Positions 1 through 8,372 of a stretch of DNA of 64,000 bases are shown here, piece by piece (position 1 is the first letter of the stretch; each line of letters begins with the position of its first letter). Position numbers and translations under genes: made by a program. This DNA is from CAWANF01 sp963783355 (lineage in GTDB: Bacteria; Bacteroidota; Rhodothermia; Balneolales; DATFMH01): NCBI GenBank assembly GCA_963783355.1, contig CAWANF010000005.1, forward strand, positions 248,001 to 312,000. Direction: 5' to 3'. Below the pieces are notes generated by a model, which was not told the DNA's origin, did not search any database, and was given only the letters and a program-made list of their open reading frames with translations.

Positions 1-555
1 GAAAAACTAAAAAGCTCGTCGATTCAACTTACTTTAATCACAATACGAGAAAGCATCCCGAAATTTTGGAAGAAACGCATAGAAAAGCTCAGCCCGATTG
101 TAAAAATTTTGGAATTCAATTTAAAACCTGCAGAACTGGCTCAAATATATGCGCAATCACACGTTCTGATTCACCCAACTTACAAAGATAGTTTTGGTTT
201 AGTTATACTTGAGGCTATCAAATCCGGTTTACCTATCATTGCTACAAATTTATATTCTATCCCGGAAATGGTGACTATCGAAAATGGTTATGTGATGGAT
301 CCCCCAAAATTTTATTTTACTTCTGACAAAATGCCTAATCCACATTATTGGAAAAATGAGAAAGACTTACTTAAAGATACCCCGGATAAAAAACTTATAA
401 AGTTTATCATTAGTTCTCTAAAAGAGCTCGAGACAAACAGAGAACTTCTTACCAAAAAGTCTTTATCATCCTGGAACTTAGCACAAAATAATTCTTTTGC
501 CGAAGAAAGCATACATAAACAATGGTTTAAAGTATACCAAGATATCTTATCATAA
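1..555 (+). CDS. Glycosyltransferase family 4, C-terminal part (cut by window edge)
   Basis: The frame is open from base 1, so the gene starts before the window. What is visible is the C-terminal Rossmann half of a GT-B glycosyltransferase: a stretch reading LIHPTYKDSFGLVILEAIKSG, with the E-x7-E-like nucleotide-sugar site, followed by LPIIATN and an acceptor-side C-terminal helix. GT4 enzymes transfer a sugar from a nucleotide donor in surface polysaccharide or lipopolysaccharide synthesis. It is followed 21 bases later by a second GT4-like gene in the same direction, so the two probably belong to one surface-polysaccharide cluster extending to the left. Donor and acceptor cannot be told from the sequence. 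An internal TTG at 109 could be mistaken for a start, but the homology continues upstream of it. Confidence 0.75.
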   Translation, partial: EKLKSSSIQLTLITIRESIPKFWKKRIEKLSPIVKILEFNLKPAELAQIYAQSHVLIHPTYKDSFGLVILEAIKSGLPIIATNLYSIPEMVTIENGYVMDPPKFYFTSDKMPNPHYWKNEKDLLKDTPDKKLIKFIISSLKELETNRELLTKKSLSSWNLAQNNSFAEESIHKQWFKVYQDILS

Positions 556-576
556 GATATTCAACGAAGCAGCAAC

Positions 577-1710
577 ATGATAAACGATAAAGAGAGAAAA
601 ATACTTCAGCTTGATTTAAATGGCACCTCACCAGTTTATACTGCATATATAAACGATGCATTAATCCAAATAGGCTACAAAGCGGTCATCTCTGGCATAA
701 ATCGAAATGTAAGACCTGATTTAAAAACAGCTTATACTTCAGGTATGGATTGATCTCAATACATAAGAAACAAGAATATTAAGAATGTATTTAAGTTTCT
801 TGAGTATGTAATTAATTGGATTCATACTCTTATAATCGCTCCTGATTTTGATGCTATTCATATTCAATGGCTACCCTTGCTTCAATACAATAATATTGAC
901 CTTTTTTTCCTGAACAGACTGTTGACCCGAAACTCCAATATTGGTTATGAAGTTCACAACATTTTTCCTCATGATGTCTCGTCAAAGAAACTACAGAAAA
1001 GATTTCAAGAACTTTATGTAAAAATTCCCAAACTGATAGTGCATACAAATAAGTCAAAAAAAGACTTGGTAAATATTTTTAAAATCCCGGAAACAAAAAT
1101 CACTGTAATGCCTCTTGGGCCATTATATCATGAAAAAGCTGATAATGAACCAGCTTCTAATGACAGCAATAAAACCATAGGAATGATTGGCGTCATACGT
1201 TCATATAAGGGTGTTGAAGATACCATTGAGGTTCTCAAAATACTTTACAAAAAGGATACAAACATCTCCCTTTTATTAGCAGGAAACGGTCCATCCTCAT
1301 ACTTAAAACAGTTAGATGAACGGATCGAAGAATATAATCTAAACAGTTATGTTAAAAGAATTTATCGTTTTCTCCCTGAAGATGAAATGATCAACTTATA
1401 TAAACGATGCCGTGTAATATTAGCTCCATACAGAGATATTGAACAAAGTGGTGCTGTTACAACGGCGTTAGCTTTGGGTGTACCTGTAGTCGGATATAAT
1501 GTCGGTGGTCTTCCTGAATTAATACAAAATGATTATAACGGGATACTTGTAGAACGCGATAACATACCGGAACTTGGACTTGCTGTAATGAGAATACTTA
1601 ATAATAATCCAATTGTAATGCACAAAAACTGCCGCCAGTCAATGAAAAATAACTCCTGGGAGAAAAATGCCAGAATTCTGGCGACGTGTTATAATATCAA
1701 GCTACTTTAG
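577..1710 (+). pseudogene. Glycosyltransferase family 4 with an in-frame TGA stop
   Basis: ATG at 577 opens a frame of 58 codons, ended by TGA at 751-753. The same frame then continues without another stop to TAG at 1708-1710. Together they give about 377 residues, a normal GT4 length. The part after the stop has the usual GT4 order: YEVHNIFPHD, then LIVHTNKSK, IGVIRSYKGVED, LLLAGNGP, and the donor-site region around APYRDIEQSG and ALGVPVVGYNVGGLPELI. The first 58 codons (ILQLDLNGTSPVYTAY) fit the N-terminal acceptor domain. So this is one gene split by a nonsense codon, not two genes. A restart at a TTG (877) would lack the N-domain. A single base change or sequencing error could explain it. 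Recoding seems unlikely because TGA ends other genes here. Confidence 0.7.
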
Positions 1711-2028
1711 ACAAGTAAAGAAACGCCCACTTCTAATATCTGTTTTAAGTAAATGAAGAAATATGAGATTATAAAACAAAAATTTTCATATTGTTCAACT
1801 CCCTCATCTTGTTTGACTAACATAGATGAATAATAAATCCTTTTAATAATTCATATCAGACATTATTCTTGATACATATTTTGGATAAAAGCAGGGATAC
1901 AGCACACTTTTTATTAGGTTCTTTATTTTTAACAAAAAACATGTATTTATTTAAACTTATCAAGTAGTTTAACCTTCTTCGAACCTATAATATATTTTGA
2001 AAATTAAATTATAAAATCAGACAATGAA
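1711..2028. other. AT-rich gap, no gene seen
   Basis: This 318-base stretch lies between convergent genes: the glycosyltransferase on plus and the beta-helix protein on minus. It is very AT-rich. I see no open frame of useful length, no tRNA and no clear terminator hairpin. Confidence 0.5.
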
Positions 2029-3012
2029 TCAGCCGTTTAGTCTAGAATTAATGAATTGTATTTGAGAAGTACTTGGGTAACTAGAATTGCCAAAAATGCT
2101 ACTAATTATAGTAATATTTTCGGCACCATTATTCCCAATAAGTAAACTATGATATGGAGATGGTGGTGTAGATCTAAAGGCACATCCAGTAATTGTTACA
2201 TACCTACAATAATCTAGTTCAAGCATATTTTTACCCATTGTAGGAATACCAATATTGACACCTAAAGTAGTAATTGTAAGTCCCCAAACATTAAACAAAT
2301 AAAATTGATTTCCCTGATTTAATTCAGCTCCACAAGAATAAAGTGATATATTACTTATTACATTAGTAGTGCTGCCTGCATCAAAGTGATACCCATCTCC
2401 TTGATTTCCATCACTCGCACAATTAATTAAGCTACTATAACCGACATTCGTCCAGTTATAACCATGTCCTGTATTTCCTGTTGCATAACAATTTTCTAAT
2501 GTTGTACTTGTTCCATCTCCTTCTATTGAAAAACCATTACCGGTACATTGTTGAACTATAACTTGGGTTAAATGGGTCAGTATAGGTCGATATAATCGAA
2601 TCCCGATTCCATTGATTTTTTTGACTAATACATGACGAATATTATTTTTACTACTATTATGATAATCGCCGATTAATTCTATTCCCTTACAATTATTAAC
2701 CTGATTAGAGACAGCTTCGAGGGTTAATCTTTCAATAGTTATTTCAGATGCACTACCCGCACTATTTTGTGCATAAAAACCACCGAGCTCACATTTTATT
2801 ACAGTATTTTCCTCACCTTGCCCTTTTATAGTTGTTTGACCGTAAACATGTAAACGATCACTAATGTAGTATATGCCCTTAGGTATTTCAACTACATAAC
2901 CATAACTGTTACTATGATCTAATGCAAGTTGCAGTGCAGCATGATCATCCGTAGTTCCATCACCTACTGCATTATATGGAGGATCCGTAACATTTATGCT
3001 ATACATTGCCAT
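2029..3012 (-). CDS. Pectate-lyase-superfamily beta-helix protein (tailspike/exo-polygalacturonase-like)
   Basis: 327 residues. The first 70 match the N-terminal signature of the pectate lyase 3 superfamily: YNAVGDGTTDDHAALQLALD, then VVEIPKGIYYIS and TTIKGQGEENTVIKC. The rest is a run of short beta strands with many N, G and I/V residues (CYATGNTGHGY, CASDGNQGDGYHFD), as in right-handed parallel beta-helices. No signal peptide is visible, which is unlike secreted pectinases and more like phage tailspike or surface-depolymerase proteins. A good ribosome site (AGGAGA) precedes ATG 3012; ATG 3006 is a second option. The region is more AT-rich than the pyr genes next to it, as are the glycosyltransferases to its left, so it may belong to a variable surface-sugar island. 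The substrate is unknown. Confidence 0.6.
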   Translation of the reverse strand: MAMYSINVTDPPYNAVGDGTTDDHAALQLALDHSNSYGYVVEIPKGIYYISDRLHVYGQTTIKGQGEENTVIKCELGGFYAQNSAGSASEITIERLTLEAVSNQVNNCKGIELIGDYHNSSKNNIRHVLVKKINGIGIRLYRPILTHLTQVIVQQCTGNGFSIEGDGTSTTLENCYATGNTGHGYNWTNVGYSSLINCASDGNQGDGYHFDAGSTTNVISNISLYSCGAELNQGNQFYLFNVWGLTITTLGVNIGIPTMGKNMLELDYCRYVTITGCAFRSTPPSPYHSLLIGNNGAENITIISSIFGNSSYPSTSQIQFINSRLNG

Positions 3013-3024
3013 AATGATCTCCTA

Positions 3025-3058
3025 AATTTACTTTAACATTTACTAGTTAAAGTAAATT
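3025..3058. repeat. 13-bp inverted repeat upstream of the beta-helix gene
   Basis: AATTTACTTTAAC (3025-3037) and its exact complement (3046-3058) flank an 8-base loop. It sits just upstream of the ribosome site of the minus-strand beta-helix gene. It could be an operator or an mRNA leader hairpin. There is no T-run typical of a terminator. Confidence 0.6.
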
Positions 3059-3181
3059 AAATAACGATTTTTATACAAGTTGTGATCCAACTTTAAAAAT
3101 ACGAATATTGAATCTTCAAATTCTTGCAGGTGATTAGTAAAAATAGTGCAGCAATTACCAATACATCTGTAAATAATTGCC

Positions 3182-4126
3182 TCACACCCTTGTGCCGCCA
3201 GACAACAAATACAACACGGCCATTCGCACCGCCACGCCGTTCGTCACCTGGTTAAGTATGATCGCCCGGTCGCTGTCGGCTACTTCACTTTCCATTTCAA
3301 CCCCACGATTAATCGGTCCGGGGTGCATGACCAGGAAATCAGGATATTTTTCAAGATGGTGACGTTTGATTCCAAACCGTTCATGGTATTCCCGCAGGCT
3401 CGGAAATAATCCATGTTCTTGGCGTTCAAGCTGTATGCGCAGCGCCATGGCTACATCACACCAGGCTAAAGCCTCATCCAGGTTGTAGGTCACTTCCGCC
3501 CCGAGTTCTTCCACAAACAAAGGCATCAGGGTCTTTGGACCACAAACCAAAACCTCGGCCCCCATCTTTTTCAACCCGATGATATTGGAACGAACCACGC
3601 GGCTGTAGGTAATATCGCCTATGATAGCCACTTTCAGGCCTTCCAGTTTATCAAAATGCTGCCTCATGGTAAACATATCGAGCAAACCCTGCGTCGGATG
3701 CTCATGGGCTCCGTCGCCGGCATTAATAATGGAAGCCGAAACACAACGAGTCAGGTAATGAGGAACACCGGGACTTTCGTGCCGCACCACCACCATATTT
3801 ATTTTCATCGACTCGATATTCTGTATCGTGTCCCGCAGTGTCTCACCTTTTTTGGTGCTCGAACTGCTCGTAGAAAAATTCACAACATCGGCACCCATCC
3901 TTTTCTGCGCCAACTCAAAAGAAATTCTGGTACGGGTGCTGTTTTCATAAAAAAGGTTTACGATAGTCTTGTCACGCAAGGTCGGCACTTTGGGTACCGG
4001 GCGGTCCAAAATATCGCGAAAGTGGCGTGCCTGATCGAGCACATAACGGATATCATCGCCGGAATAATTATACAATCCGAGCAAATGCTTGTGTTTAAAT
4101 TCGTATGACGACTGTAATTCACTCAT
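3182..4126 (-). CDS. pyrB: Aspartate carbamoyltransferase catalytic subunit
   Basis: 314 residues, the usual catalytic-chain length. The enzyme condenses carbamoyl phosphate with aspartate in the second step of cytosolic pyrimidine synthesis. The carbamoyl-phosphate loop STRTR is at residues 63-67, followed by the SSSSTKKGE loop near 87-95. HPTQGLLD is at 143-150 and the C-domain HPGPINRG at 268-275. All key catalytic residues appear present. The gene follows pyrR by 9 bases, the standard pyrR-pyrB arrangement in which PyrR controls pyr expression in response to UMP. I see no pyrI regulatory subunit gene next to it. Confidence 0.96.
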   Translation of the reverse strand: MSELQSSYEFKHKHLLGLYNYSGDDIRYVLDQARHFRDILDRPVPKVPTLRDKTIVNLFYENSTRTRISFELAQKRMGADVVNFSTSSSSTKKGETLRDTIQNIESMKINMVVVRHESPGVPHYLTRCVSASIINAGDGAHEHPTQGLLDMFTMRQHFDKLEGLKVAIIGDITYSRVVRSNIIGLKKMGAEVLVCGPKTLMPLFVEELGAEVTYNLDEALAWCDVAMALRIQLERQEHGLFPSLREYHERFGIKRHHLEKYPDFLVMHPGPINRGVEMESEVADSDRAIILNQVTNGVAVRMAVLYLLSGGTRV

Positions 4127-4135
4127 GAGCGGTTA

Positions 4136-4699
4136 TCACCCAACATTCGATTCCTGGTTAGAAGTATCCACTAAATAAACGGCGTCTTCGCCATCCAATT
4201 CTTTCACATGCACCCGCACTTCCTCACTGGCATGGGTTGGTACATGCAACCCGATATAATCGGCAGTAATCGGCAACTCCCGCAAACCACGGTCAATCAT
4301 ACAACAAAAACGAATCGTTCGCGGACGGCCAAACCCGGTCAGGGCATCCATCGCGGAACGAACGGTACGCCCCGTAAACAGCACATCATCTACTAAAACC
4401 AGATCTTTCCCAAAGATGTCGAATGGGATTTCGGTCACTTTCACGGATGGAATTTTCATATTCGTACGAAAATCATCACGATAGAAAGTAACATCCAAAA
4501 CACCCAGCGGAACTTCCACGCCATACGACTTCTGAATATTCTGCTGGATTCTTTTGGCGATATGCACGCCACGTGTCTGCATACCAATTATACCCAGATT
4601 GGAAAGATCATCGAATGGTTCAACGAATTGGTGAGCAAATCGCATTAAAATGCGGTTTATATCATCTTCTGAGAGTAGCCTTGCTTTATTTACGGGCAT
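4136..4699 (-). CDS. pyrR: PyrR bifunctional pyr regulator / uracil phosphoribosyltransferase
   Basis: 187 residues. The PRPP-binding signature VLVDDVLFTGRT is at 101-112, and the N-terminal region (SEDDINRILMRFAHQ, GIIGMQTRGVHIAKR) is typical of PyrR rather than a plain Upp. PyrR binds pyr mRNA in the presence of UMP/UTP and attenuates transcription; many members also make UMP from uracil. It is the first gene of the pair with pyrB, 9 bases apart. I could not recognise a PyrR-binding loop in the 140 bases upstream, so the mechanism of control here is open. Confidence 0.94.
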   Translation of the reverse strand: MPVNKARLLSEDDINRILMRFAHQFVEPFDDLSNLGIIGMQTRGVHIAKRIQQNIQKSYGVEVPLGVLDVTFYRDDFRTNMKIPSVKVTEIPFDIFGKDLVLVDDVLFTGRTVRSAMDALTGFGRPRTIRFCCMIDRGLRELPITADYIGLHVPTHASEEVRVHVKELDGEDAVYLVDTSNQESNVG

Positions 4700-4841
4700 A
4701 GTTGTTTTGATTCGATTATATCATAGTGAAATTAGATAAACTATAAGTCTATCTCAACGACAAGTATGAATATTATTTGTATTTTTAAAAACTTCTGTAA
4801 CTGTGTGTGCATAGCTTAATAAAAAATAAATAATAGTTTGG

Positions 4842-5411
4842 ATGAATAAAGCATTTTTCCTTGACCGGGACGGAACGTTAAACGTTGATTACGATTATGT
4901 ACATCGGCCAGACGAGTGGCAATGGTGCGACGGGGCTATTGAAGCTTTGCGATGGATGAAAGAAAGGGATTACAAGATTATTGTAATCACGAACCAGTCG
5001 GGCATTGCGAGGAAATACTTTACTCAAAAGCAGGTTGACGATCTGCATCACTGGGTCGACGAACGTTTGGAGGAGATGGGCTTATCCATCGATGCCTGGT
5101 ATATTTCTCCTTATCATCCAAAATTTCATGACGGACTCGAACCCGAGCTGTTGAAATATCGCAAACCGGACACCGGTTTATTTGAAAAAGCCAAAAAAGA
5201 GTTCCATATCGATTACAGTAAATCATTTATGGCCGGTGATAAAGTCAGCGATTTAAAACCTGCTATCAAGCTGGGAATAAAACCGTTTTTCATACGTTCA
5301 AGACATGAGCTTGAGCAGGATAAAAACTGGATTGAAGCCCATAATATTGAAACATATAATTCCCTTTGGGACGCTGTACAAACGATTGAGTACGTAAATG
5401 AAAAAAAATAA
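4842..5411 (+). CDS. HAD-IIIA phosphatase, GmhB-like (heptose bisphosphate phosphatase family)
   Basis: 189 residues. The HAD nucleophile motif FLDRDGT gives D8 and D10; NQSGIAR is at 51-57, followed by the conserved RKPDTG and GDKVSDL (K134, D137). This pattern is that of D-glycero-manno-heptose 1,7-bisphosphate 7-phosphatase or histidinol phosphatase. GmhB normally carries a zinc loop with Cys/His residues (CPHH...CxCRKP). Here the region reads YISPYHPKFHDG and has no cysteine, so the zinc site is missing and the substrate may differ. The 3' end overlaps the next HAD gene by 14 bases, so they are translationally coupled. A SIS isomerase resembling GmhA lies at 8.4 kb, which weakly supports a heptose role. 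Confidence 0.75.
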   Translation: MNKAFFLDRDGTLNVDYDYVHRPDEWQWCDGAIEALRWMKERDYKIIVITNQSGIARKYFTQKQVDDLHHWVDERLEEMGLSIDAWYISPYHPKFHDGLEPELLKYRKPDTGLFEKAKKEFHIDYSKSFMAGDKVSDLKPAIKLGIKPFFIRSRHELEQDKNWIEAHNIETYNSLWDAVQTIEYVNEKK

Positions 5412-6126
5412 CGCTGTTATCAGTATCGATTTCTGGAACACGCTGGTAAAAGCTCATACCAATGGAGAAAAGCGGCACACCGTTCGTATGGAAGCTCTGG
5501 CCCGTATAGCCAAACATCATAATATTTCGTTGTCGAAAGAGGAAATTTTAGAAGCACACAAAAGCGCTTCCCGGTTGTTTGACGATATTTGGTTTAAACA
5601 ACAACGAACGTTAACTACCAGAGAATTAATCGACCTGATTTTAATGTCTTTACATATTAACCCAAGTACCGGAGAGATGGACGAATTGATTATCACGTTC
5701 CAGGAATCTCTGCATGCTGGTCCGCCCGACCTTGCCGATCATATTTCCGAAGTCCTTCCCGAACTGGCCGAACGGTATAAAATCGCCCTGATATCCGACA
5801 CAATGTACTCACCGGGTCGTGTATTGCGTGATTATCTAAAAACCCGGAATTTGTATCACTATTTCGATACTTTTGTTTTCAGCGATGAAGTCGGTTACAG
5901 TAAACCCAATATCAAAGCGTTCCAGACCGTTCTCAGTTCCACAAAATCGACTCCCGAATATTCTTATCATATTGGCGATATCCAGGATACCGACATCAAA
6001 GGAGCGAAAACAGCGGGCATGAAAGCCATCCTTTACGTGGGCATTTCCGATACCTATAAAGCATCCAATAATGCGGATTATGTCATTGACGACTGGAATG
6101 AAATAAGAACGTTATTGTTGAATTAA
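5398..6126 (+). CDS. HAD superfamily hydrolase (haloacid dehalogenase-like phosphatase)
   Basis: 242 residues. Motif I is degenerate-looking but intact: SIDFWNTLV with D11 as nucleophile (second acidic residue replaced by W-N, as in some dehalogenase-like members). The motif II serine/threonine is in LISDTMYSPG, the motif III lysine in GYSKPN, and motif IV is HIGDIQDTDIKGAK. The cap domain is helical (C1 type), inserted after motif I. It probably dephosphorylates a small metabolite. The start ATG lies inside the 3' end of the upstream GmhB-like gene. Nothing in the sequence fixes the substrate. Confidence 0.75.
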   Translation: MKKNNAVISIDFWNTLVKAHTNGEKRHTVRMEALARIAKHHNISLSKEEILEAHKSASRLFDDIWFKQQRTLTTRELIDLILMSLHINPSTGEMDELIITFQESLHAGPPDLADHISEVLPELAERYKIALISDTMYSPGRVLRDYLKTRNLYHYFDTFVFSDEVGYSKPNIKAFQTVLSSTKSTPEYSYHIGDIQDTDIKGAKTAGMKAILYVGISDTYKASNNADYVIDDWNEIRTLLLN

Positions 6127-6233
6127 AGAAATTGGAAATTTTGAATGTTGAATTATGAATTGTCAGACCGGATGTTAATACCCAGCCTGACAAAACGTAC
6201 CATTCAAAATTAAAAATTCTTCATTCCTTTTTT

Positions 6234-6277
6234 GTGCCTCTGTGCCTCTGTGCCTCTGTGCCTCTGTGCCTCTGTGC
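6234..6277. repeat. 8-bp tandem repeat GTGCCTCT x5
   Basis: Five perfect copies of GTGCCTCT (6234-6273) followed by GTGC. It lies between the convergent 3' ends of the HAD and PhyH genes. The flank at 6124-6220 is AT-rich and resembles the short low-complexity phrases (TTTTGAATGTTGAATT) seen again near 27235. Confidence 0.9.
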
Positions 6278-6287
6278 AAAAAATAAC

Positions 6288-7121
6288 CTACTTTATCCTT
6301 CCCAGCTTCTTTTCTGCTTCAACCCCGGCTTCTTCCACACTTTTGTGTTCATGGTAAATTCGCCCGAATTTCTGTGTTGGAATTTCACCAACAGGATTGT
6401 GTTTATATTCATCAACACCACGGCAAAGATAGGTTTTGAAATACGGGTTCACAGACAAATCGCACTTCACTTCCGTACTGGAATACCGTACAGTCAGGCC
6501 CACTCTTCTGCGGTCGGAATGATTAGCGGGAGATCCGTGAATAATCTTATCGGTATGTAAGGAAAATTGACCGGCTTTCAGGTTCATCGATACCGCCTCA
6601 TCTTCACGGAACTGGCCTTCCTCACATTCCAGGGTCAGTACCGAATCGGTATCTGTTGAACGTTTATGCTTGATAATGCCCACATCATGAGATTTTGGAA
6701 TCACCCGGAAAGCCCCATTCTCTTCGTTTGAATCCTCAAAAGCTATCCAGGCCGTCACCGAATCCTGCGGTTCCAGCGGCCAGTAATAGGCATCCTGATG
6801 CCAGCCAACCGTGCTGTTGGTATGCGGTTCTTTAATGAAGAAATTGGAACCCCACATGAAAAAGTTTGGTCCCAGTAGATCTTCCACACAATCCAATATG
6901 ACATCATTCATGCAGATATCATAAAGAAAGCGACTTGCCTCATGCCATTCTCTTATTTCTTTGGATGTTTCACCGGGCTCCAGTAACCCCAACAGATCTT
7001 CAAGGCCTGAATTTAATTCTTTTAGTTTCTGCTCATCATAAATGATGGGTAACCCGAGCAAGTAACCATTTTCTTTATAGAAATTAACCTGTTCTTTGGT
7101 GAGTTTTTTATTGCTCATCAT
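6288..7121 (-). CDS. Phytanoyl-CoA dioxygenase (PhyH) family Fe(II)/2-oxoglutarate oxygenase
   Basis: 277 residues. The iron-binding facial triad is visible: H108-x-D110 in GWHQDAYYWP, and the distal histidine in IIHGSPANHSDRRRVG (about H195), followed by the arginine that binds 2-oxoglutarate. Members hydroxylate or oxidatively demethylate small molecules. The start is ATG 7121 with AAGGAG six bases upstream. A GTCGTGTCA motif lies just before this ribosome site, the same motif found upstream of rhaB and other sugar genes, so the enzyme probably belongs to that regulon. A second PhyH gene is at 51.8 kb inside the fucose array. Substrate unknown. Confidence 0.82.
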   Translation of the reverse strand: MMSNKKLTKEQVNFYKENGYLLGLPIIYDEQKLKELNSGLEDLLGLLEPGETSKEIREWHEASRFLYDICMNDVILDCVEDLLGPNFFMWGSNFFIKEPHTNSTVGWHQDAYYWPLEPQDSVTAWIAFEDSNEENGAFRVIPKSHDVGIIKHKRSTDTDSVLTLECEEGQFREDEAVSMNLKAGQFSLHTDKIIHGSPANHSDRRRVGLTVRYSSTEVKCDLSVNPYFKTYLCRGVDEYKHNPVGEIPTQKFGRIYHEHKSVEEAGVEAEKKLGRIK

Positions 7122-7135
7122 ATTACACTCCTTAC

Positions 7136-7144
7136 TGACACGAC
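7136..7144 (-). promoter_or_regulatory. GTCGTGTCA motif upstream of PhyH gene
   Basis: Exact nine-base match on the minus strand. It follows an AT-rich TATAAAAT-like stretch and ends five bases before the AAGGAG ribosome site. It is one of about ten such sites in gene leaders of this window. Confidence 0.55.
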
Positions 7145-7365
7145 TATTTTATATTTTTGCTGTGAGGGAAATAATGAGTAATTACAATTACATTAACCGG
7201 TTCCTCCCACAGAACTTTGACACTTACAATAATCTGCTTCTTTTTTTCCCGATTTGCAAAAAGTATACATCATTTTACATTGAATAATTATTACCTTACG
7301 TTAAAAAGGGGAAAGATTTGTCAAGATAATTGTCAGTCGATTAAGAGATTAGATCACATTTACTT

Positions 7366-8367
7366 ATGAGCCTTGTTAGTATGGATACAAAAAAATTTAT
7401 AGGTGTCGATATCGGGGGAACCAAGTGCGCTATTGTTCTTGGAACAGATAAACCACAAATTTTAGACCGCGAATCATTTCAAACCAAATCTTTTGCGACC
7501 CCTGATGAGGCTATTCAACAAATAATTGAACTTATTTCCACAATGTTGGAACGTAATCACTGGAATATTAAAGATGTGACAAGTATAGGTATCAGCTGTG
7601 GAGGGCCATTGGACAGCAAAAGCGGTGTAATCATGTCTCCTCCCAATTTACCGGGATGGGACGATGTGCCCATTGCTTCCATTTTAGAGAAAAAATTTGA
7701 TGTTCCTACTTTTTTGCAGAACGACGCAAATGCCTGTGCCATCGCAGAATGGTTATTTGGTGCAGGTAAAGGGACAAATAACATGATCTTCCTGACGTTT
7801 GGTACAGGATTCGGAGCCGGACTTATTTTAGATGGACATCTCTATAGCGGTACCAATGATATGGCCGGCGAAATCGGACATGTCAGAATTGAAAAGGACG
7901 GTCCGGTCGGATACGGTAAAGCCGGTTCTATGGAAGGATTCTGCAGCGGTGGTGGCATAGCACAGTTAGCCAGTAAACTAATCAAAGATAAACTTGACAA
8001 AGGTATTAAAGTCGGATTTTGCCCGACCAGAGAAGATGCCTACAATATCTCAGCCAGGGATGTGGGATTAGCAGCTGAAGCGGATGATCCTGTAGCTCAG
8101 GAAATATTGCAAATCAGCGGACAGTACCTTGGAAAGGGTTTAGCGATTTTAATCGATATCCTTAATCCAGAGAAAATCGTAATCGGCAGCATTTTTGCAC
8201 GTGCACAAAAGTATTTATGGCCGTCGGCAAAGGCCGAAATCACGAAAGAAGCATTAGATTTATCATACAATAAATGTGAGGTGGTACCGGCAAAACTTGA
8301 TGAAGCTATCGGTGACTATGGTTGTTTATGCGTGGCCATGTATGGTGTTAATTCCATAACCAAATAA
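7366..8367 (+). CDS. ROK family sugar kinase / glucokinase-like
   Basis: 333 residues. The phosphate-1 motif DIGGTK is at 15-20, the catalytic aspartate in NDANA is D120, and TFGTGFGAGL (phosphate-2) and AGEIGH follow near 145-172. ROK kinases phosphorylate glucose, N-acetyl sugars or related hexoses with ATP in the cytosol. It has no N-terminal helix-turn-helix, so it is a kinase rather than a ROK repressor. The usual zinc-binding CxCGxxGCxE is replaced by GYGKAGSME (183-190) with no cysteines, which is odd and may mark a subfamily. The next gene, a SIS isomerase, starts 5 bases after the stop, so the pair likely works on one sugar. Confidence 0.82.
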   Translation: MSLVSMDTKKFIGVDIGGTKCAIVLGTDKPQILDRESFQTKSFATPDEAIQQIIELISTMLERNHWNIKDVTSIGISCGGPLDSKSGVIMSPPNLPGWDDVPIASILEKKFDVPTFLQNDANACAIAEWLFGAGKGTNNMIFLTFGTGFGAGLILDGHLYSGTNDMAGEIGHVRIEKDGPVGYGKAGSMEGFCSGGGIAQLASKLIKDKLDKGIKVGFCPTREDAYNISARDVGLAAEADDPVAQEILQISGQYLGKGLAILIDILNPEKIVIGSIFARAQKYLWPSAKAEITKEALDLSYNKCEVVPAKLDEAIGDYGCLCVAMYGVNSITK

Positions 8368-8372
8368 AACAT

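Noticed and set aside
109..555. A short glycosyltransferase starting at TTG 109
   Set aside because: The frame is open to base 1 and the homology extends upstream, so this is an internal codon.
3061..3181. Weak hairpin (GCAATTA/TAATTGC) after pyrB
   Set aside because: The stem is only seven AT-rich pairs and the T-run is not directly after it; too weak to call a terminator.
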